From the NCBI GenBank assembly GCA_021793515.1, contig JAJYSP010000004.1, positions 58,551-122,550 on the forward strand: a stretch of 64,000 bases of DNA, read 5' to 3'. Of the stretch, positions 10,991-21,577 are shown in pieces (position 1 is the first letter of the stretch; each line of letters starts with the position of its first letter). The notes beneath the pieces are model-generated. The model did not search any database and was not told where the DNA came from. It was given only the letters and a program-made list of their open reading frames with translations. Origin of the DNA: Actinomycetes bacterium (lineage in GTDB: Bacteria > Actinomycetota > Acidimicrobiia > Acidimicrobiales > RAAP-2). Both the position numbers and the translations under genes were made by a program.

Positions 10991-11773
10991 TCAGGCCTCC
11001 GAGGACGCCTGGTCGAGCGCACGTCGGAACGTGGAAATTGCGCCCTCGAGCTCCTGTGCTGAGGCACCGTCGAGGATCCGTTGCACCAGGGCCGAACCGA
11101 CGATGACACCATCGCCGATCGTGGCCGCCTCGCGTGCGTGCTCCGCCGTCGTGATGCCAATGCCGACGTAGGCCGGGGTGTCACAGGCGGCACGAACCGC
11201 CCCCACGACCCGACTCGCGTCGCCGACGTCCGCGGCCTGACCCGTCACCGCCATCCGCGCTGCGGCGTAGACGAAGCCCTGGGACAGTTCACCGATCCGT
11301 CGCACGCGTTCGTCGGGGCTCGACGGGGCCACCATCAAGACCGACGACACGTCGGCGGCAGTCGCAACGTCGCGCCACGGCGTCAACTCCTCGATCGCGA
11401 GGTCCGGCACGATCACACCGGCCACGCCACTCTGGGCGAGCAGCTCCGCTGAGCGCTCGAGGCCAAAGTGATGCAGCACGTTGTAGTAAGTCATGACGAC
11501 GATCGGCACCTCGAAGGAGGCGGCCGACAACTCGTGACAGATCGATTCCAACGTCGCGGCATTACCAAGCGCGCGCAGCGCCCCCGCTTGGATCACTGGG
11601 CCGTCCATCATGGGATCGGAGAATGGCACACCGACCTCGATGACGTCGGCTCCCGCGAGGATCGAGGCTGACACATAGGTCGTCCAGTCTTCGGTGAGAC
11701 CGCCGATGAAGTAGGGCACCAGCGCCTTGCGCCGCGTGCGCAGGTCGCGCAGTCGTGTATCAAGACTCGTCAC
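10991..11773 (-). CDS. trpA: Tryptophan synthase alpha subunit
   Basis: [46 protein letters not shown]...[11 protein letters not shown]. Confidence 0.95.
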   Translation of the reverse strand: MTSLDTRLRDLRTRRKALVPYFIGGLTEDWTTYVSASILAGADVIEVGVPFSDPMMDGPVIQAGALRALGNAATLESICHELSAASFEVPIVVMTYYNVLHHFGLERSAELLAQSGVAGVIVPDLAIEELTPWRDVATAADVSSVLMVAPSSPDERVRRIGELSQGFVYAAARMAVTGQAADVGDASRVVGAVRAACDTPAYVGIGITTAEHAREAATIGDGVIVGSALVQRILDGASAQELEGAISTFRRALDQASSEA

Positions 11774-12945
11774 GACTCGCCTCGCAGGATGCTTCGCACC
11801 TGGGCTACGTCCTTGTCACCGCGTCCCGAGAGGTTAAGCAGCACGGTCGAACGAGCGGGGATCTCGTCACCGGCGGCGCGCAGCAGCCAGGCCACGGCGT
11901 GGGCCGTCTCGAGCGCCGGGATGATGCCTTCGAGTTGACTGAGCACTTGGAGCGCCTCGATCACGACGTCGTCGCCCACCGCGACGTAGCGCGCACGACC
12001 CAGGTCCGCGAGGTGCGCGTGCTCAGGGCCGATACCCGGGTAGTCGAGGCCCGCCGAGATTGAGTACGCCTCCTCGATCTGTCCGTGGTCATCCTGAAGC
12101 AGTAGCGAGCGCATCCCGTGCAGCACGCCGGGCATCCCAAGGCCGACCGCGGAACCGCCCGCGGCCTCGACGCCGATCAGCTGGGCCGACGAGTCCGCGA
12201 ACCCTGCGAACACACCCGCCGCGTTCGATCCACCACCGACGCACGCGACGACGAAGTCTGGAGTCGTCACGCCGAACTCGCGAAGCTGGTTGGCCGCCTC
12301 GACACCGATGACGCTCTGGAACTCGCGCACCATCCAGGGGAACGGGTGCGGTCCCATGACCGACCCGATGCAGTAGTGCGTGTCGGCCACGCAGGTCACC
12401 CATTCGCGAAGCGCCTCGTTGACCGCGTCCTTCAGCGTGCGACTGCCCGAAGTGACCGGGACGACTGTCGCACCCAAGAGCTCCATTCGAAAGACGTTGA
12501 GCGCCTGGCGGACGGTGTCGACCTCGCCCATGTAGACCGTGCACGCGAGCCCGAGCCGCGCCGCGGCCGTCGCCGTTGCGACGCCGTGCTGACCCGCCCC
12601 GGTCTCGGCAATGACGCGCGTCTTGCCCATCCGTCTCGTCAAGAGTGCCTGGCCAACGACATTGTTGATCTTGTGGCTCCCGGTGTGGGCGAGGTCCTCA
12701 CGCTTGGCGTAGACCGAAATGCCCAACCGCTCCGAGAGACGACCCAGGTAGGTCACGGGCGTTGGTCGTCCGCCGAACTCGCGCAACGTCCGGTGGTACT
12801 CGGCGACGAAGTCGGGATCGCCCCACGCGTCACGAAAGGCCGCGTCCAGCTCCAAACAGGCTGGCATGAGCGCCTCGGGGACGAATCGCCCACCGAAGGT
12901 GCCGAAGTGGCCGCCCGCGTCGGGCGGTCCCATGACGGCGCTCAT
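11770..12945 (-). CDS. trpB: Tryptophan synthase beta subunit
   Basis: [26 protein letters not shown]...[15 protein letters not shown]...[13 protein letters not shown]. Confidence 0.97.
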   Translation of the reverse strand: MSAVMGPPDAGGHFGTFGGRFVPEALMPACLELDAAFRDAWGDPDFVAEYHRTLREFGGRPTPVTYLGRLSERLGISVYAKREDLAHTGSHKINNVVGQALLTRRMGKTRVIAETGAGQHGVATATAAARLGLACTVYMGEVDTVRQALNVFRMELLGATVVPVTSGSRTLKDAVNEALREWVTCVADTHYCIGSVMGPHPFPWMVREFQSVIGVEAANQLREFGVTTPDFVVACVGGGSNAAGVFAGFADSSAQLIGVEAAGGSAVGLGMPGVLHGMRSLLLQDDHGQIEEAYSISAGLDYPGIGPEHAHLADLGRARYVAVGDDVVIEALQVLSQLEGIIPALETAHAVAWLLRAAGDEIPARSTVLLNLSGRGDKDVAQVRSILRGES

Positions 12946-13577
12946 CGACGCCCCGCGAACGCGTCGCGCGCGTTCGCGACGAAAGCGGCGACGGCGTCGC
13001 GGTCCTTGTGACCGGTCGACGCCTCGACGCCGCTCGCCACGTCGACACCCCACACCCACGGTCGGCTGATGATTTCGCTCACGTTGGACGACGTTAATCC
13101 CCCGGCGGCGATGATTGGACGGGTCCAGGAACGTTGCTCGACGTCGTGCCAGTCGTGCGCGTCGCCGCTGCCCGGACGTTGACCGTCGAGCAGGACGGCG
13201 TCGACGGTCTCGTCATCGAAGCGCCAGAACTCGTCGCTACCGGTCGCGAGGGCACGGATCACGAGGTGACCACGTTCGCGCAGCCCCGCGCCGAGCGCCG
13301 TGGAGACTGCGTCGTGCAGTTGGACCGCGTCGGGTTTGATTCGATCAACGGCGTCGAGGATGGTGTTGTCGTCGAGCTCACGTACGACGAGCACGCTCAG
13401 CAATCGGTCCTTCGCCCAGGCGGCCACCGCGGACGCCTCAGTAACGGTGACGCGACGGCGCGACGGCGCGATAATCAGCCCCAGGGCGTCCGCGCCGGCG
13501 CCGTGGACCAGCGCCGCGTCGTCGATGGACGTGACGCCACAGATTTTGACGAAACTGGAACGCACGAATTCACGCAC
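12942..13577 (-). CDS. trpF: Phosphoribosylanthranilate isomerase
   Basis: [28 protein letters not shown]...VQLH...[16 protein letters not shown]; start codon uncertain (GTG near 13577). Confidence 0.88.
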   Translation of the reverse strand: MREFVRSSFVKICGVTSIDDAALVHGAGADALGLIIAPSRRRVTVTEASAVAAWAKDRLLSVLVVRELDDNTILDAVDRIKPDAVQLHDAVSTALGAGLRERGHLVIRALATGSDEFWRFDDETVDAVLLDGQRPGSGDAHDWHDVEQRSWTRPIIAAGGLTSSNVSEIISRPWVWGVDVASGVEASTGHKDRDAVAAFVANARDAFAGRR

Positions 13578-14352
13578 GGGGACTCCGCCTGACGGCGGCG
13601 AACTCGGCGACGAGCGCGGCGGGTGACGCACTGCGCACAAACGTCTCGCCGACCAGAACTGCGTCGAAACCCCCCGCGGCGACGCGCTCGACGTCAGCGA
13701 CGCTCGAGAGTCCCGACTCAGCCACTGTGATGACCCCTGGCGGCAACGACGACCCGATTCGCAGCGCCCGTTCGGGATCGACTTCGAAGCTACGCAGGTC
13801 ACGCTGGTTCACACCCACGATTGACGCACCAGCCGCAAGAGCGCGAGCGGACTCGATCTCGTCATGCACCTCGACGAGACTGTCGAGGCCGCAGGCGGCG
13901 GCGAGTTCAATCAACTGGGCTAACAGCTCATCGCTCAACACCGACACGATCAAGAGGACCGCAGCGGCACCGACGTCACGGGCGTCGAGTACGTCGTTTT
14001 CAGCGATCGTGAAGTCTTTGCGCAGGATCGGCCGGTCGACTGTTGAACGGACTACCCGCAGGTCGTCGAGGGAACCACCGAAGAACTCCTCGTCGGTGAG
14101 TACCGAGATGGCCGCCGCACCACCGTCGGCGTACGCGCGCGCGAGCGCGGCGGGATCGAGATCCGGTGCGAGTGGTCCCTTGGACGGCGAACGTCGTTTC
14201 ACCTCAGCAATCACTTGGACGGTATCGCGGCGCAATGCGTCCTTGAATGACGGGCCCGCGTAGGGTGTGCCGTCGAGACGTGAGCGCCAGTTGCGGTTAT
14301 CAGTCACGCGGCGATGTGCGGCGACGATGTCATCTAAATAGGTGCGCCCCAT
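13570..14352 (-). CDS. trpC: Indole-3-glycerol phosphate synthase
   Basis: VIAEVKRRSPSKGPLAPDLDPAALARAYADGGAAAISVLTDEEFFGGSLDDL...GVNQRDLRSFEVD. Confidence 0.95.
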   Translation of the reverse strand: MGRTYLDDIVAAHRRVTDNRNWRSRLDGTPYAGPSFKDALRRDTVQVIAEVKRRSPSKGPLAPDLDPAALARAYADGGAAAISVLTDEEFFGGSLDDLRVVRSTVDRPILRKDFTIAENDVLDARDVGAAAVLLIVSVLSDELLAQLIELAAACGLDSLVEVHDEIESARALAAGASIVGVNQRDLRSFEVDPERALRIGSSLPPGVITVAESGLSSVADVERVAAGGFDAVLVGETFVRSASPAALVAEFAAVRRSPRA

Positions 14353-14457
14353 CGACGAATTCTACCGACACGGTACGCACCCGCTCCCAGCCCATCGTCG
14401 TCACCGTTGTCGTCGTGCGAGCGACGGCCCTGAATCGCGCTGGACTACGCTGGTCCA

Positions 14458-15504
14458 ATGTCAGACGCTTCGTCGACCAATTTGAGTCCGGCGCAGTTCA
14501 CGAGCGACGTGCTCGGTCCGCTGGTGCGCGGGTTCGACCTTGACCGCGGCCGTGCGCGCGAGGCCCTGGCCGCGATCCTGGGCGGCAACATTGAAGCCGT
14601 GCTCGTGGCGAGTTTTCTCACGGCCCTCACCGCTAAGGGCGAGACGCCCGCGGAGATGACCGGTTTCGTCGACGCGATGGTCGACGCCGCGACGACCTTC
14701 ACCATCGACGCCGACGCAGTAGACATCGTGGGCACCGGTGGCGATCAGCTGCATACGGTCAACATCTCAACGATGGCGTCGCTCGCCGTGGCCGGCTGTG
14801 GCGTACCCGTCGCCAAGCACGGGAATCGCGCGGCGTCCTCCTCGGTGGGTTCCGCAGACGTGCTCGAGGCGCTCGGCGTGCGACTCGACCTTCCCGTCGA
14901 AGGCGTCCTCGCCTGCATCCGCGACGCCAACATCGGCTTCCTCTTTGCGCCCACCTATCATCACGCCCTCGCCCACTTGACGCCGATCCGTCGCGCGCTC
15001 GGCTTTCGCACCGTCTTCAACGTGCTCGGTCCACTCGCCAATCCCGCGCGTGTTGGCCGCGGTGTGATCGGCGTTGCCCAGAGCCATCACCTGGAATCGA
15101 TGGCCGAGGTTCTCGCAGCGCGCGGGGTCGTCAAGACGATGTTGGTCAACGCCGACGACGGGCTCGACGAACTTTCACTCGGAACGCCGTCGACGGTCTA
15201 CGTCGTTACCGGCGACGGCGTTCGCGTCGAGCGGCTCGACGCCGCCGCCGAGTTGGGCCGGCACCACACCGCCGAAGCGATCCGCGGCGCCGACGTCACG
15301 CACAATGCGGCCGTCGTGCACCGATTCTTGGATGGGGAGCCCGGCCCCGTGTTCGATGTCGCGTGCGCCAATGCCGCCCTTGCCTTGATCACCGCCGATC
15401 GAGCCGAGAACCTGTCCGACGGTTTCGAGATGGCCGCTGAGAGCGTGCGCAGTGGTCGCGCCGGCGAATCGCTCGAGCGGCTGATCGCCGTTAGCAACGC
15501 TTAG
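14458..15504 (+). CDS. trpD: Anthranilate phosphoribosyltransferase
   Basis: VDIVGTGGDQLHTVNISTMASLAVAGCGVPVAKHGNRAASSSVGSADVLEALG. Confidence 0.95.
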   Translation: MSDASSTNLSPAQFTSDVLGPLVRGFDLDRGRAREALAAILGGNIEAVLVASFLTALTAKGETPAEMTGFVDAMVDAATTFTIDADAVDIVGTGGDQLHTVNISTMASLAVAGCGVPVAKHGNRAASSSVGSADVLEALGVRLDLPVEGVLACIRDANIGFLFAPTYHHALAHLTPIRRALGFRTVFNVLGPLANPARVGRGVIGVAQSHHLESMAEVLAARGVVKTMLVNADDGLDELSLGTPSTVYVVTGDGVRVERLDAAAELGRHHTAEAIRGADVTHNAAVVHRFLDGEPGPVFDVACANAALALITADRAENLSDGFEMAAESVRSGRAGESLERLIAVSNA

Positions 15505-16016
15505 AGGACGCGCAACGCCTCTTTGTAGCGTCGCGCGTTGTCGACGTAAAGCGCGGCCCCGTCGGCGATCGCCTGGATGTCACTGGCCTCGGGCTTGATT
15601 GATGCTGGTACGCCCACGGCGAGGGCGCGCTCGGGCACCTCGGTCCGATTGCGCACGACGGCACCCGCGGCGACGGTTGCGCCGGTGTGGACGTGAACCT
15701 CGTGCAAGACCACCGAGCCACTGCCGATGAGCGCGCCATCGTGGACGACGCAGCCCTCGAGGTGCGCGATATGTCCGACGACACAGTCTGAGCCGATGAC
15801 CGTGGGGTACTCGGCCACCGCGTGCACGACCGTCCCGTCTTGGATTGATGTCCGCTCGCCCACGATGATGGTGCCGTAGTCGCCCCGTAGCACCGCTCCA
15901 GGCCAGACGGAGGACTGCGCTCCGATACGCACGTCGCCGATCACGACAGCGTCGGGGTGGACGAACGCGTCAGGATCGATCTGAGGAACTCGGTCACCGA
16001 GGGCGTAGATGGGCAC
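15501..16016 (-). CDS. Gamma carbonic anhydrase family / hexapeptide-repeat protein
   Basis: DAFVHPDAVVIGDVRIGAQSSVWPGAVLRGDYGTIIVGERTSIQDGTVVHA...GHIAHLEGCVVHDGALIGSGSVVL. Confidence 0.9.
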   Translation of the reverse strand: MPIYALGDRVPQIDPDAFVHPDAVVIGDVRIGAQSSVWPGAVLRGDYGTIIVGERTSIQDGTVVHAVAEYPTVIGSDCVVGHIAHLEGCVVHDGALIGSGSVVLHEVHVHTGATVAAGAVVRNRTEVPERALAVGVPASIKPEASDIQAIADGAALYVDNARRYKEALRVL

Positions 16017-16025
16017 TTCAACCTC

Positions 16026-16208
16026 CTAGTGGCTCAGCCACATGATCAACTGATAGAGCCGCCAGACCAGGTAGATGGCCGTCGCGACCACGAAGAACTT
16101 CCATCGTAACGGCATCGGCTCGGGCGTGGGCTCCTCGACGGAGTTGCCGCAGACCTCACAGACGTCGCCCTCGACCGGCCGGTCACAGGTCTCACACCAC
16201 TTGGCCAT
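16026..16208 (-). CDS. Small zinc-ribbon/one-TM membrane protein
   Basis: MAKWCETCDRPVEGDVCEVCGNSVEE...FFVVATAIYLVWRLYQLIMW: CxxC...CxxC plus TM. Confidence 0.75.
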   Translation of the reverse strand: MAKWCETCDRPVEGDVCEVCGNSVEEPTPEPMPLRWKFFVVATAIYLVWRLYQLIMWLSH

Positions 16209-17497
16209 CAGTCAACGCGGATCCGAACGCGCAGCGGCGTGGACCCGAGCTCGAAGCGCTCGCGCAGTGAGCGCTCCACGTAGCGCAAGTAGGTTGCCGG
16301 TAGCCGTCCCGCTACGAACAGGGTGAAGGTCGGCGGCTCGATCGCGCCCTGGACCGCGTAGCGGATCTTGCCCGTGGGCGCCGGTTGCTTGATCTGTAAG
16401 TCTCGGATGGCGCGGTTGAGCGCGCCGGTGGGGACGCGCTTGACGTAGTCCGCAGCCGACTCCTGGAGCGCCGGAAGCAGTCGATGCACGCCCTTACCCG
16501 ACGTGGCGGTTGTCTTGAGCACGGGAGCGTCGCCGAGGAAGGCGAGCTTGTCGCCGACCGTGGCGAGCACGTTGGGTCGGTCATCAGTCGCGACGAGCTC
16601 CCATTTGTTGAGCACGACGATGGCCGGGCATCCCGCCGCCGCGATGCGCTCGGCGAGCCGTTGGTCCTGACCAGTTGCCCCGACGGTGGCGTCGATGACG
16701 AGGACCGCGATGTCGGCGCGGTCGAGCGCGTCGAGGCTACGTAGCACCGCGTACGTCTCCAGTCCGGCCTCGGTCTTGGCCCGACGGCGCATTCCCGCGG
16801 TGTCGATGAACCGGATCGGACCACTGTCGGTCTCCACGACCGTGTCCACCGCGTCGCGCGTGGTGCCGGGCATATCGTGCACGACGGAGCGCTCTTCGCC
16901 GATCAACTTGTTGAACAGCGTGGACTTACCCACGTTGGGCCGTCCGACGATCGCGACGCGCAGCGCGCCGTCGTTCACGTCGATCTCGGTCTCTTCGGTG
17001 ACCTCCTGGAGTGAGTCGACGAGGTGGTCGAGCAGGTCGCCCGCGCCCCGACCGTGCAATGCGCTCACAAAGTGCGGGTCGCCCGCACCGAGGCTCAAGA
17101 ACTCCCACCCCGAACTCTCATGCACAACGTCGTCGACCTTGTTGACGACGAGCGAGACGGGACGACCGCTGCGCAATGCCCACCGTGCGGCCTGGCGGTC
17201 CTCTTCCATCAACCCCGTCGCGACATCCACCACCAGCAACACGTGATCGGCGCTCGCGATGGCGCGTTCGGCCTGTTCAGAGACCTTCGCTTCGAGTGCG
17301 TCACCCTGAGCCAGCCAGCCGCCGGTGTCCACAAGGTCAAAGGTGACCCCGCGCCACTCAACCTCGACGCTCTTGCGGTCGCGCGTTACGCCGCGATGCT
17401 CCTCGACGACCGCCACGCGACGTCCGGCCAGTCGGTTGACGAGCGAACTCTTGCCCACGTTAGGCCGCCCCACAATCACGATCTGAGGGCGACTCAC
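16208..17497 (-). CDS. der: Ribosome biogenesis GTPase Der
   Basis: Two GTPase domains: GRPNVGKSSLVNRLAG and GRPNVGKSTLFNKLIGEERSVVHDMPGTTRD; C-terminal KH-like. Confidence 0.96.
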   Translation of the reverse strand: MSRPQIVIVGRPNVGKSSLVNRLAGRRVAVVEEHRGVTRDRKSVEVEWRGVTFDLVDTGGWLAQGDALEAKVSEQAERAIASADHVLLVVDVATGLMEEDRQAARWALRSGRPVSLVVNKVDDVVHESSGWEFLSLGAGDPHFVSALHGRGAGDLLDHLVDSLQEVTEETEIDVNDGALRVAIVGRPNVGKSTLFNKLIGEERSVVHDMPGTTRDAVDTVVETDSGPIRFIDTAGMRRRAKTEAGLETYAVLRSLDALDRADIAVLVIDATVGATGQDQRLAERIAAAGCPAIVVLNKWELVATDDRPNVLATVGDKLAFLGDAPVLKTTATSGKGVHRLLPALQESAADYVKRVPTGALNRAIRDLQIKQPAPTGKIRYAVQGAIEPPTFTLFVAGRLPATYLRYVERSLRERFELGSTPLRVRIRVD

Positions 17498-18870
17498 GAG
17501 TTCACCAGATTGCGTGGGCGTACTCGTTCGAGCGTCTCGCGTAGGTCATTACCCGTGGTGGTCACGGTCGTGACCGGTCGGGGTAGATCCTCCAGACCGA
17601 GTCCGTCGAGGAATCGCCCCTCGGACAGACAGACGTCAGGCAACAGGACCGTTGCGCCCACGGGCAGCGTTTCGAGGGTGCGCGCGATGTCAAAACCCGT
17701 CAACAGTCCTGCGACCTTGATGTTGCCACCGAAGTAGCGATTCTCGACTGGCACCACATCGACGTCACCGAATCCGTGGTCATCGAACAGTTGGCGAAGC
17801 AGCGGCGCGGCGTACTCACCGCTTAACACGATCACTCGCCCATCGCCGTCGGTTCCCTCGCCTCCACCGCGCACGGCACGGTAGCCCCACGCCGGCGCAC
17901 CGTCGACCGACTGGAAAAAGCCCGAGCCGAGGGTCGCCATCGGCAGGCGCTCCGCGAAACTCTTCGTGAAGGCCGCCACCATACCGATCCCGTTCTCTGC
18001 CTCGTCCAGGCTGTCGTAAAAGTCATCGCCTGGTGGTGTGGTTCCGGCGACCAGGTAGAACTCATCGCTCGCGTAGAAGAGGGCCTTGCCCACCATGTCG
18101 AGGGCGAGCTCGCGATACCGGGCGACGAGGTCGATGACGTGACGGGCTTCGTCGGCGCGGTGCGAGCGCATGGTCGCCTCGGCCGAGAAGTCACTGACCC
18201 CGACGGGCACCAACGCCACCGAAGCCACGCTCGGGTATTGACTCAAGATGTCTTGCATGGTCTGTTCGAGGTGGTCGCCGTCGTTGATCTCGGGACATAC
18301 CACGACCTGGACGTGCACGGTGATGCCGGCGCGCAGGAGCTCGCGTAACCAGCGCAGGCTGGTCGCGCCCCTCGGATTTCGCAGCATGGACGCGCGCAAC
18401 TCGGGATCGGTCGTGTGCACCGAGACGTAGAGCGGCGACAGTCCCTCCTCGATCACTCGTTCCAAGTCAAACTCGGTGAAGCGAGTGAGCGTCGTGTAGT
18501 TGCCGTAGAGGAACGAAAGACGGAAATCGTCGTCCTTCACGTACAGTGAGCGACGCATCCCCTTGGGCAACTGGTAGATGAAGCAGAACGAACAGTGGTT
18601 GTCACACGTACGGATCCGGTCGAACACGGCCGAATCGATGGCGAGGCCGAGTGGCTGACCGGGTTCCTTGGTGATAACCACCTTGCGCTCGAGGAGGTCC
18701 CCGTCGCGCTTCACGAGCAGCGTGACGTTCGCACCGTCAATCAGCTGCTGATATTCGATGATGTCGGTCGGCGTGCGCCCGTTGATCGTCAGCAGTTCAT
18801 CACCGACGCACAAGTCCGCCCCACCGGCGGGCGACGACTGCGCGATGGACGCGATACGGACCTTGGACAC
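17494..18870 (-). CDS. DUF512 family protein (PDZ-like + radical-SAM-like FeS domain)
   Basis: CVGDELLTINGRTPTDIIEYQQLIDG...FDRIRTCDNHCSFCFIYQLPKGMRRSLYVKDDDFRLSFLYGNYTTLT; next to der. Confidence 0.9.
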   Translation of the reverse strand: MSKVRIASIAQSSPAGGADLCVGDELLTINGRTPTDIIEYQQLIDGANVTLLVKRDGDLLERKVVITKEPGQPLGLAIDSAVFDRIRTCDNHCSFCFIYQLPKGMRRSLYVKDDDFRLSFLYGNYTTLTRFTEFDLERVIEEGLSPLYVSVHTTDPELRASMLRNPRGATSLRWLRELLRAGITVHVQVVVCPEINDGDHLEQTMQDILSQYPSVASVALVPVGVSDFSAEATMRSHRADEARHVIDLVARYRELALDMVGKALFYASDEFYLVAGTTPPGDDFYDSLDEAENGIGMVAAFTKSFAERLPMATLGSGFFQSVDGAPAWGYRAVRGGGEGTDGDGRVIVLSGEYAAPLLRQLFDDHGFGDVDVVPVENRYFGGNIKVAGLLTGFDIARTLETLPVGATVLLPDVCLSEGRFLDGLGLEDLPRPVTTVTTTGNDLRETLERVRPRNLVNS

Positions 18871-18942
18871 TGGTCTAGCCTACTGGTGCCTCTCGTCAAA
18901 CCGGCGGGTCGCCACCACGGGTCGACTCACTAGGCTGACGGC

Positions 18943-19980
18943 GTGTCCGTTGACCGAGTCATACTCGCGGCGCCGCGTGGGTTCTGCGCGGGCGTCGAGA
19001 AGGCGATCAAAGCCCTCGACTGGATGACGCGTATCTTCGCTGCTCCGGTGTACTGCTACCACGAGATCGTCCACAACCGCTTCGTGGTGGACCACTTTCG
19101 ATCCCTCGGCGTCGTCTTCGTCGATGACATCGCCGACGTGCCATCGGGTGCGCCGGTCATGCTGAGCGCCCACGGGTCTCCCCCGTCGGTCATCGAGCTC
19201 GCCAAGGCCGCGGGCGGTACGGTCGTGGACGCGGTGTGTCCGCTCGTGACCAAGGTGCACCACGAACTGAAGGTTCGCTCGCGTAAGGGCTACACGGTGC
19301 TCTACGTCGGACACGAGGGCCACGAGGAGGCAGTCGGCACGATGGCGGTCGCTCCTGAGTCGGTCCACCTGATCGAGTCCGTCGAGGACATCGACGCGCT
19401 GGACGATCAAACGGGGCCGTTCGCGCTGCTCAGCCAGACCACCCTCAGCCTGGACGAGTGGCAGGATATCCGCGACTACGCGCTCGAGCGGTTTCCCGAG
19501 ATCTGGATGCCGAACCGCAGTGACCTCTGCTTTGCCACCACCAACCGCCAGGCGGCGCTGCGCGCAATCTGCGCGGAGGCCGACGCGGTGGTGGTGATCG
19601 GGTCGGCCAACTCTTCGAACACGGTGGCATTAGCGAAGGTCGCCGCGGCCGCGGGCTGTTCACGGGTCTTGCGCGTTAACGGTGCCCAAGACCTGCCCGA
19701 CGACCTGACGGGTGTCATCGCAGTGACCGCGGGGGCGTCCGCCCCCGAGTCGATCGTGAACGACGTCTTGGCCGTTCTTAACCCGGCCGCGGGTGTCGAG
19801 GTCCACGCCGAGACTGTCGAGGACGAGTACTTCCCACCGCCGCCGGAACTGCGTGAGATGCTCCGAGCGCTCGCCGCGCTGCTCGACGTGGTCTTTCAGA
19901 CCCCCGTGACGTCCGGGTTCGACGGTCAGAGCGACCGCGACTTCACGGCGGCCCAGGTGCTCGCGACCAGTTCGCGATAG
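18943..19980 (+). CDS. ispH: 4-hydroxy-3-methylbut-2-enyl diphosphate reductase
   Basis: VILAAPRGFCAGVEKAIKALDW...YCYHEIVHNRFVVDHF...SAHGSPPSV...DAVCPLVTKVHHE...LCFATTNRQ. Confidence 0.96.
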   Translation: MSVDRVILAAPRGFCAGVEKAIKALDWMTRIFAAPVYCYHEIVHNRFVVDHFRSLGVVFVDDIADVPSGAPVMLSAHGSPPSVIELAKAAGGTVVDAVCPLVTKVHHELKVRSRKGYTVLYVGHEGHEEAVGTMAVAPESVHLIESVEDIDALDDQTGPFALLSQTTLSLDEWQDIRDYALERFPEIWMPNRSDLCFATTNRQAALRAICAEADAVVVIGSANSSNTVALAKVAAAAGCSRVLRVNGAQDLPDDLTGVIAVTAGASAPESIVNDVLAVLNPAAGVEVHAETVEDEYFPPPPELREMLRALAALLDVVFQTPVTSGFDGQSDRDFTAAQVLATSSR

Positions 19981-20117
19981 CGCGACGACCGCTCTCGCGT
20001 CGGTCCTGGCCGTAGGCCGCGCGGGGACTAGTATCGCAAGGTGCCTGTTGCGCTGGCCACCACCCACGTCCGGGGTTTTTGCCGGGCGATCGCGGCGGTG
20101 ACGGAGAAAGAGTAGGG

Positions 20118-20918
20118 ATGGCAAAACACGATCTCGAGACACGTCGGCTGGCGAAGCTTCGGTCGTACGCGATCGACCAGGCGATGACCCGTTTCCACCA
20201 GGACTACCCGGACTTCAAGCCCGAGACCATCATCGCCTCGATCTGTGCGTACGAGGAGGAGGGGAACATCGGTTCAGTCTTGGACCAGATGCCCGCGACC
20301 ATGAACGGTCGTCCCTACACCACGCTCGTCGTCGTCGACGGTGGTGACGATCGGACCGCAGCGATCGCGCGCAGCTACCCCGGCGTAAAGGTCATCGAGT
20401 TCCCGGTGAACCTCGGTCACGGCGTCGCGCTGCAGGTCACCTACCGCTACTGCATTGACAACCAGGTCGAGTACGTGGTCACCCTGGACGCTGACGGTCA
20501 GAACGATCCGGCCGAGATGCCCGACGTGCTCGCTCCCCTCTTGCGCGACGAGGCCGATTTTGTCGTCGCCTCGCGTCGCCTCGGGGTCGACGAAACCTCG
20601 GATCGCTTCCGCAAGACCGGCGTGTGGTTCTTCTCGTTCATCATGAACCGTATGACCGGTGCGAACCTCACCGACACCTCGACGGGCTATCGCGCGCTTC
20701 GCGTCACCATGCTCGCTGACGTGGTGGACCGTCTTACCCAGGAGCAGTACCAGACCGCGGAACTCTTGATCACCTGCCTCAAGCGCGGTTGGCGCGCGGC
20801 CGAGGTTCCTACGGTTTGGCACCCGCGCCGATCCGGCACCACCAAGAAGGGTGCCAACTGGCTCTTCGGATTCCGCTACACGAGGGTCGTCTTTGGCACC
20901 TGGTGGCGCGAGCGCTAA
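20118..20918 (+). CDS. Glycosyltransferase family 2 (dolichyl-phosphate-mannose synthase-like)
   Basis: IIASICAYEEEGNIGSVLDQMP...VVVDGGDDRTAAIARSY...VVTLDADGQNDPAEMPDVLAPL. Confidence 0.9.
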   Translation: MAKHDLETRRLAKLRSYAIDQAMTRFHQDYPDFKPETIIASICAYEEEGNIGSVLDQMPATMNGRPYTTLVVVDGGDDRTAAIARSYPGVKVIEFPVNLGHGVALQVTYRYCIDNQVEYVVTLDADGQNDPAEMPDVLAPLLRDEADFVVASRRLGVDETSDRFRKTGVWFFSFIMNRMTGANLTDTSTGYRALRVTMLADVVDRLTQEQYQTAELLITCLKRGWRAAEVPTVWHPRRSGTTKKGANWLFGFRYTRVVFGTWWRER

Positions 20919-21577
20919 CGCTGGTCGAGGGCCTCGTGGTAAACCTCCTCGAGTCGTTCACGTAGCTCTTCGGTCTTGGCCGCGATGAGGGAACGTGGCA
21001 CCCGTCCCGGCGCGCTGGGCGCGGCGAGGGGTTTGCCGACGACCACTCGCACGCGAGTGAACCGCGGGAGCTTGGCGCCGGCTGGCATCGCACGATCGCT
21101 GCCGGCGATGCCGACGGGCACGGTCGACGCGCCGGTACGCGAGGCGACGAACATCGCCCCGTCGCGCAACGCCTCCACGTGACGTCCCTCGCGCCGCCCA
21201 CCCTCGGGGAAGAGGATCAGCGCTTGGCCCCGTCGCAGCACCTCCTCGGCGAGCCGCAGGGACTCACGGTCCGCGGTACCCCGGGCCACCGGGAAGGCAC
21301 CCACGTGGCGCAAGAGTGTTCCGAGCACCGGCACGGGGAAGAGTTCCTGCTTGGCCATGAAGAAGACCTTGCGCGGTGAGATGAACAACGTGAAGACGAA
21401 GTCCACGTTGGAACGATGCACCGGGGCGATCAATACTGGCCCGGAACGTGGGATGTTCTCGCTGCCTCGCACCCGGGGGCGAAACAGGAGCCACGAGAGC
21501 GCCGTCAAGATGGCCGCGATCACCCGGTAGAGCGGGGTCTTGTCAGGATTGAGGATCAGTTCGGTGTCTTCAGCCAT
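20915..21577 (-). CDS. plsC: 1-acyl-sn-glycerol-3-phosphate acyltransferase (PlsC family)
   Basis: NIPRSGPVLIAPVHRSNVDFVFT...GAFPVARGTADRESLRLAEEVLRRGQALILFPEGGRREG. Confidence 0.88.
   Translation of the reverse strand: MAEDTELILNPDKTPLYRVIAAILTALSWLLFRPRVRGSENIPRSGPVLIAPVHRSNVDFVFTLFISPRKVFFMAKQELFPVPVLGTLLRHVGAFPVARGTADRESLRLAEEVLRRGQALILFPEGGRREGRHVEALRDGAMFVASRTGASTVPVGIAGSDRAMPAGAKLPRFTRVRVVVGKPLAAPSAPGRVPRSLIAAKTEELRERLEEVYHEALDQR

Noticed and set aside
12118-13011. 297-aa ORF antisense to trpB
   Set aside because: Shadow ORF opposite a canonical trpB.
13419-13470. GCGACGGCGCGACGGCGCGA-like short repeat in trpF
   Set aside because: Simple in-frame GC-rich coding repetition (SRRRVTVT region), not a CRISPR or regulatory repeat.
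20041-20115. 24-codon leader ORF (VPVALATTHVRGFCRAIAAVTEKE) before the glycosyltransferase
   Set aside because: Ends 2 nt before the real ATG, but there is no regulatory codon run or alternative hairpins; could be chance.
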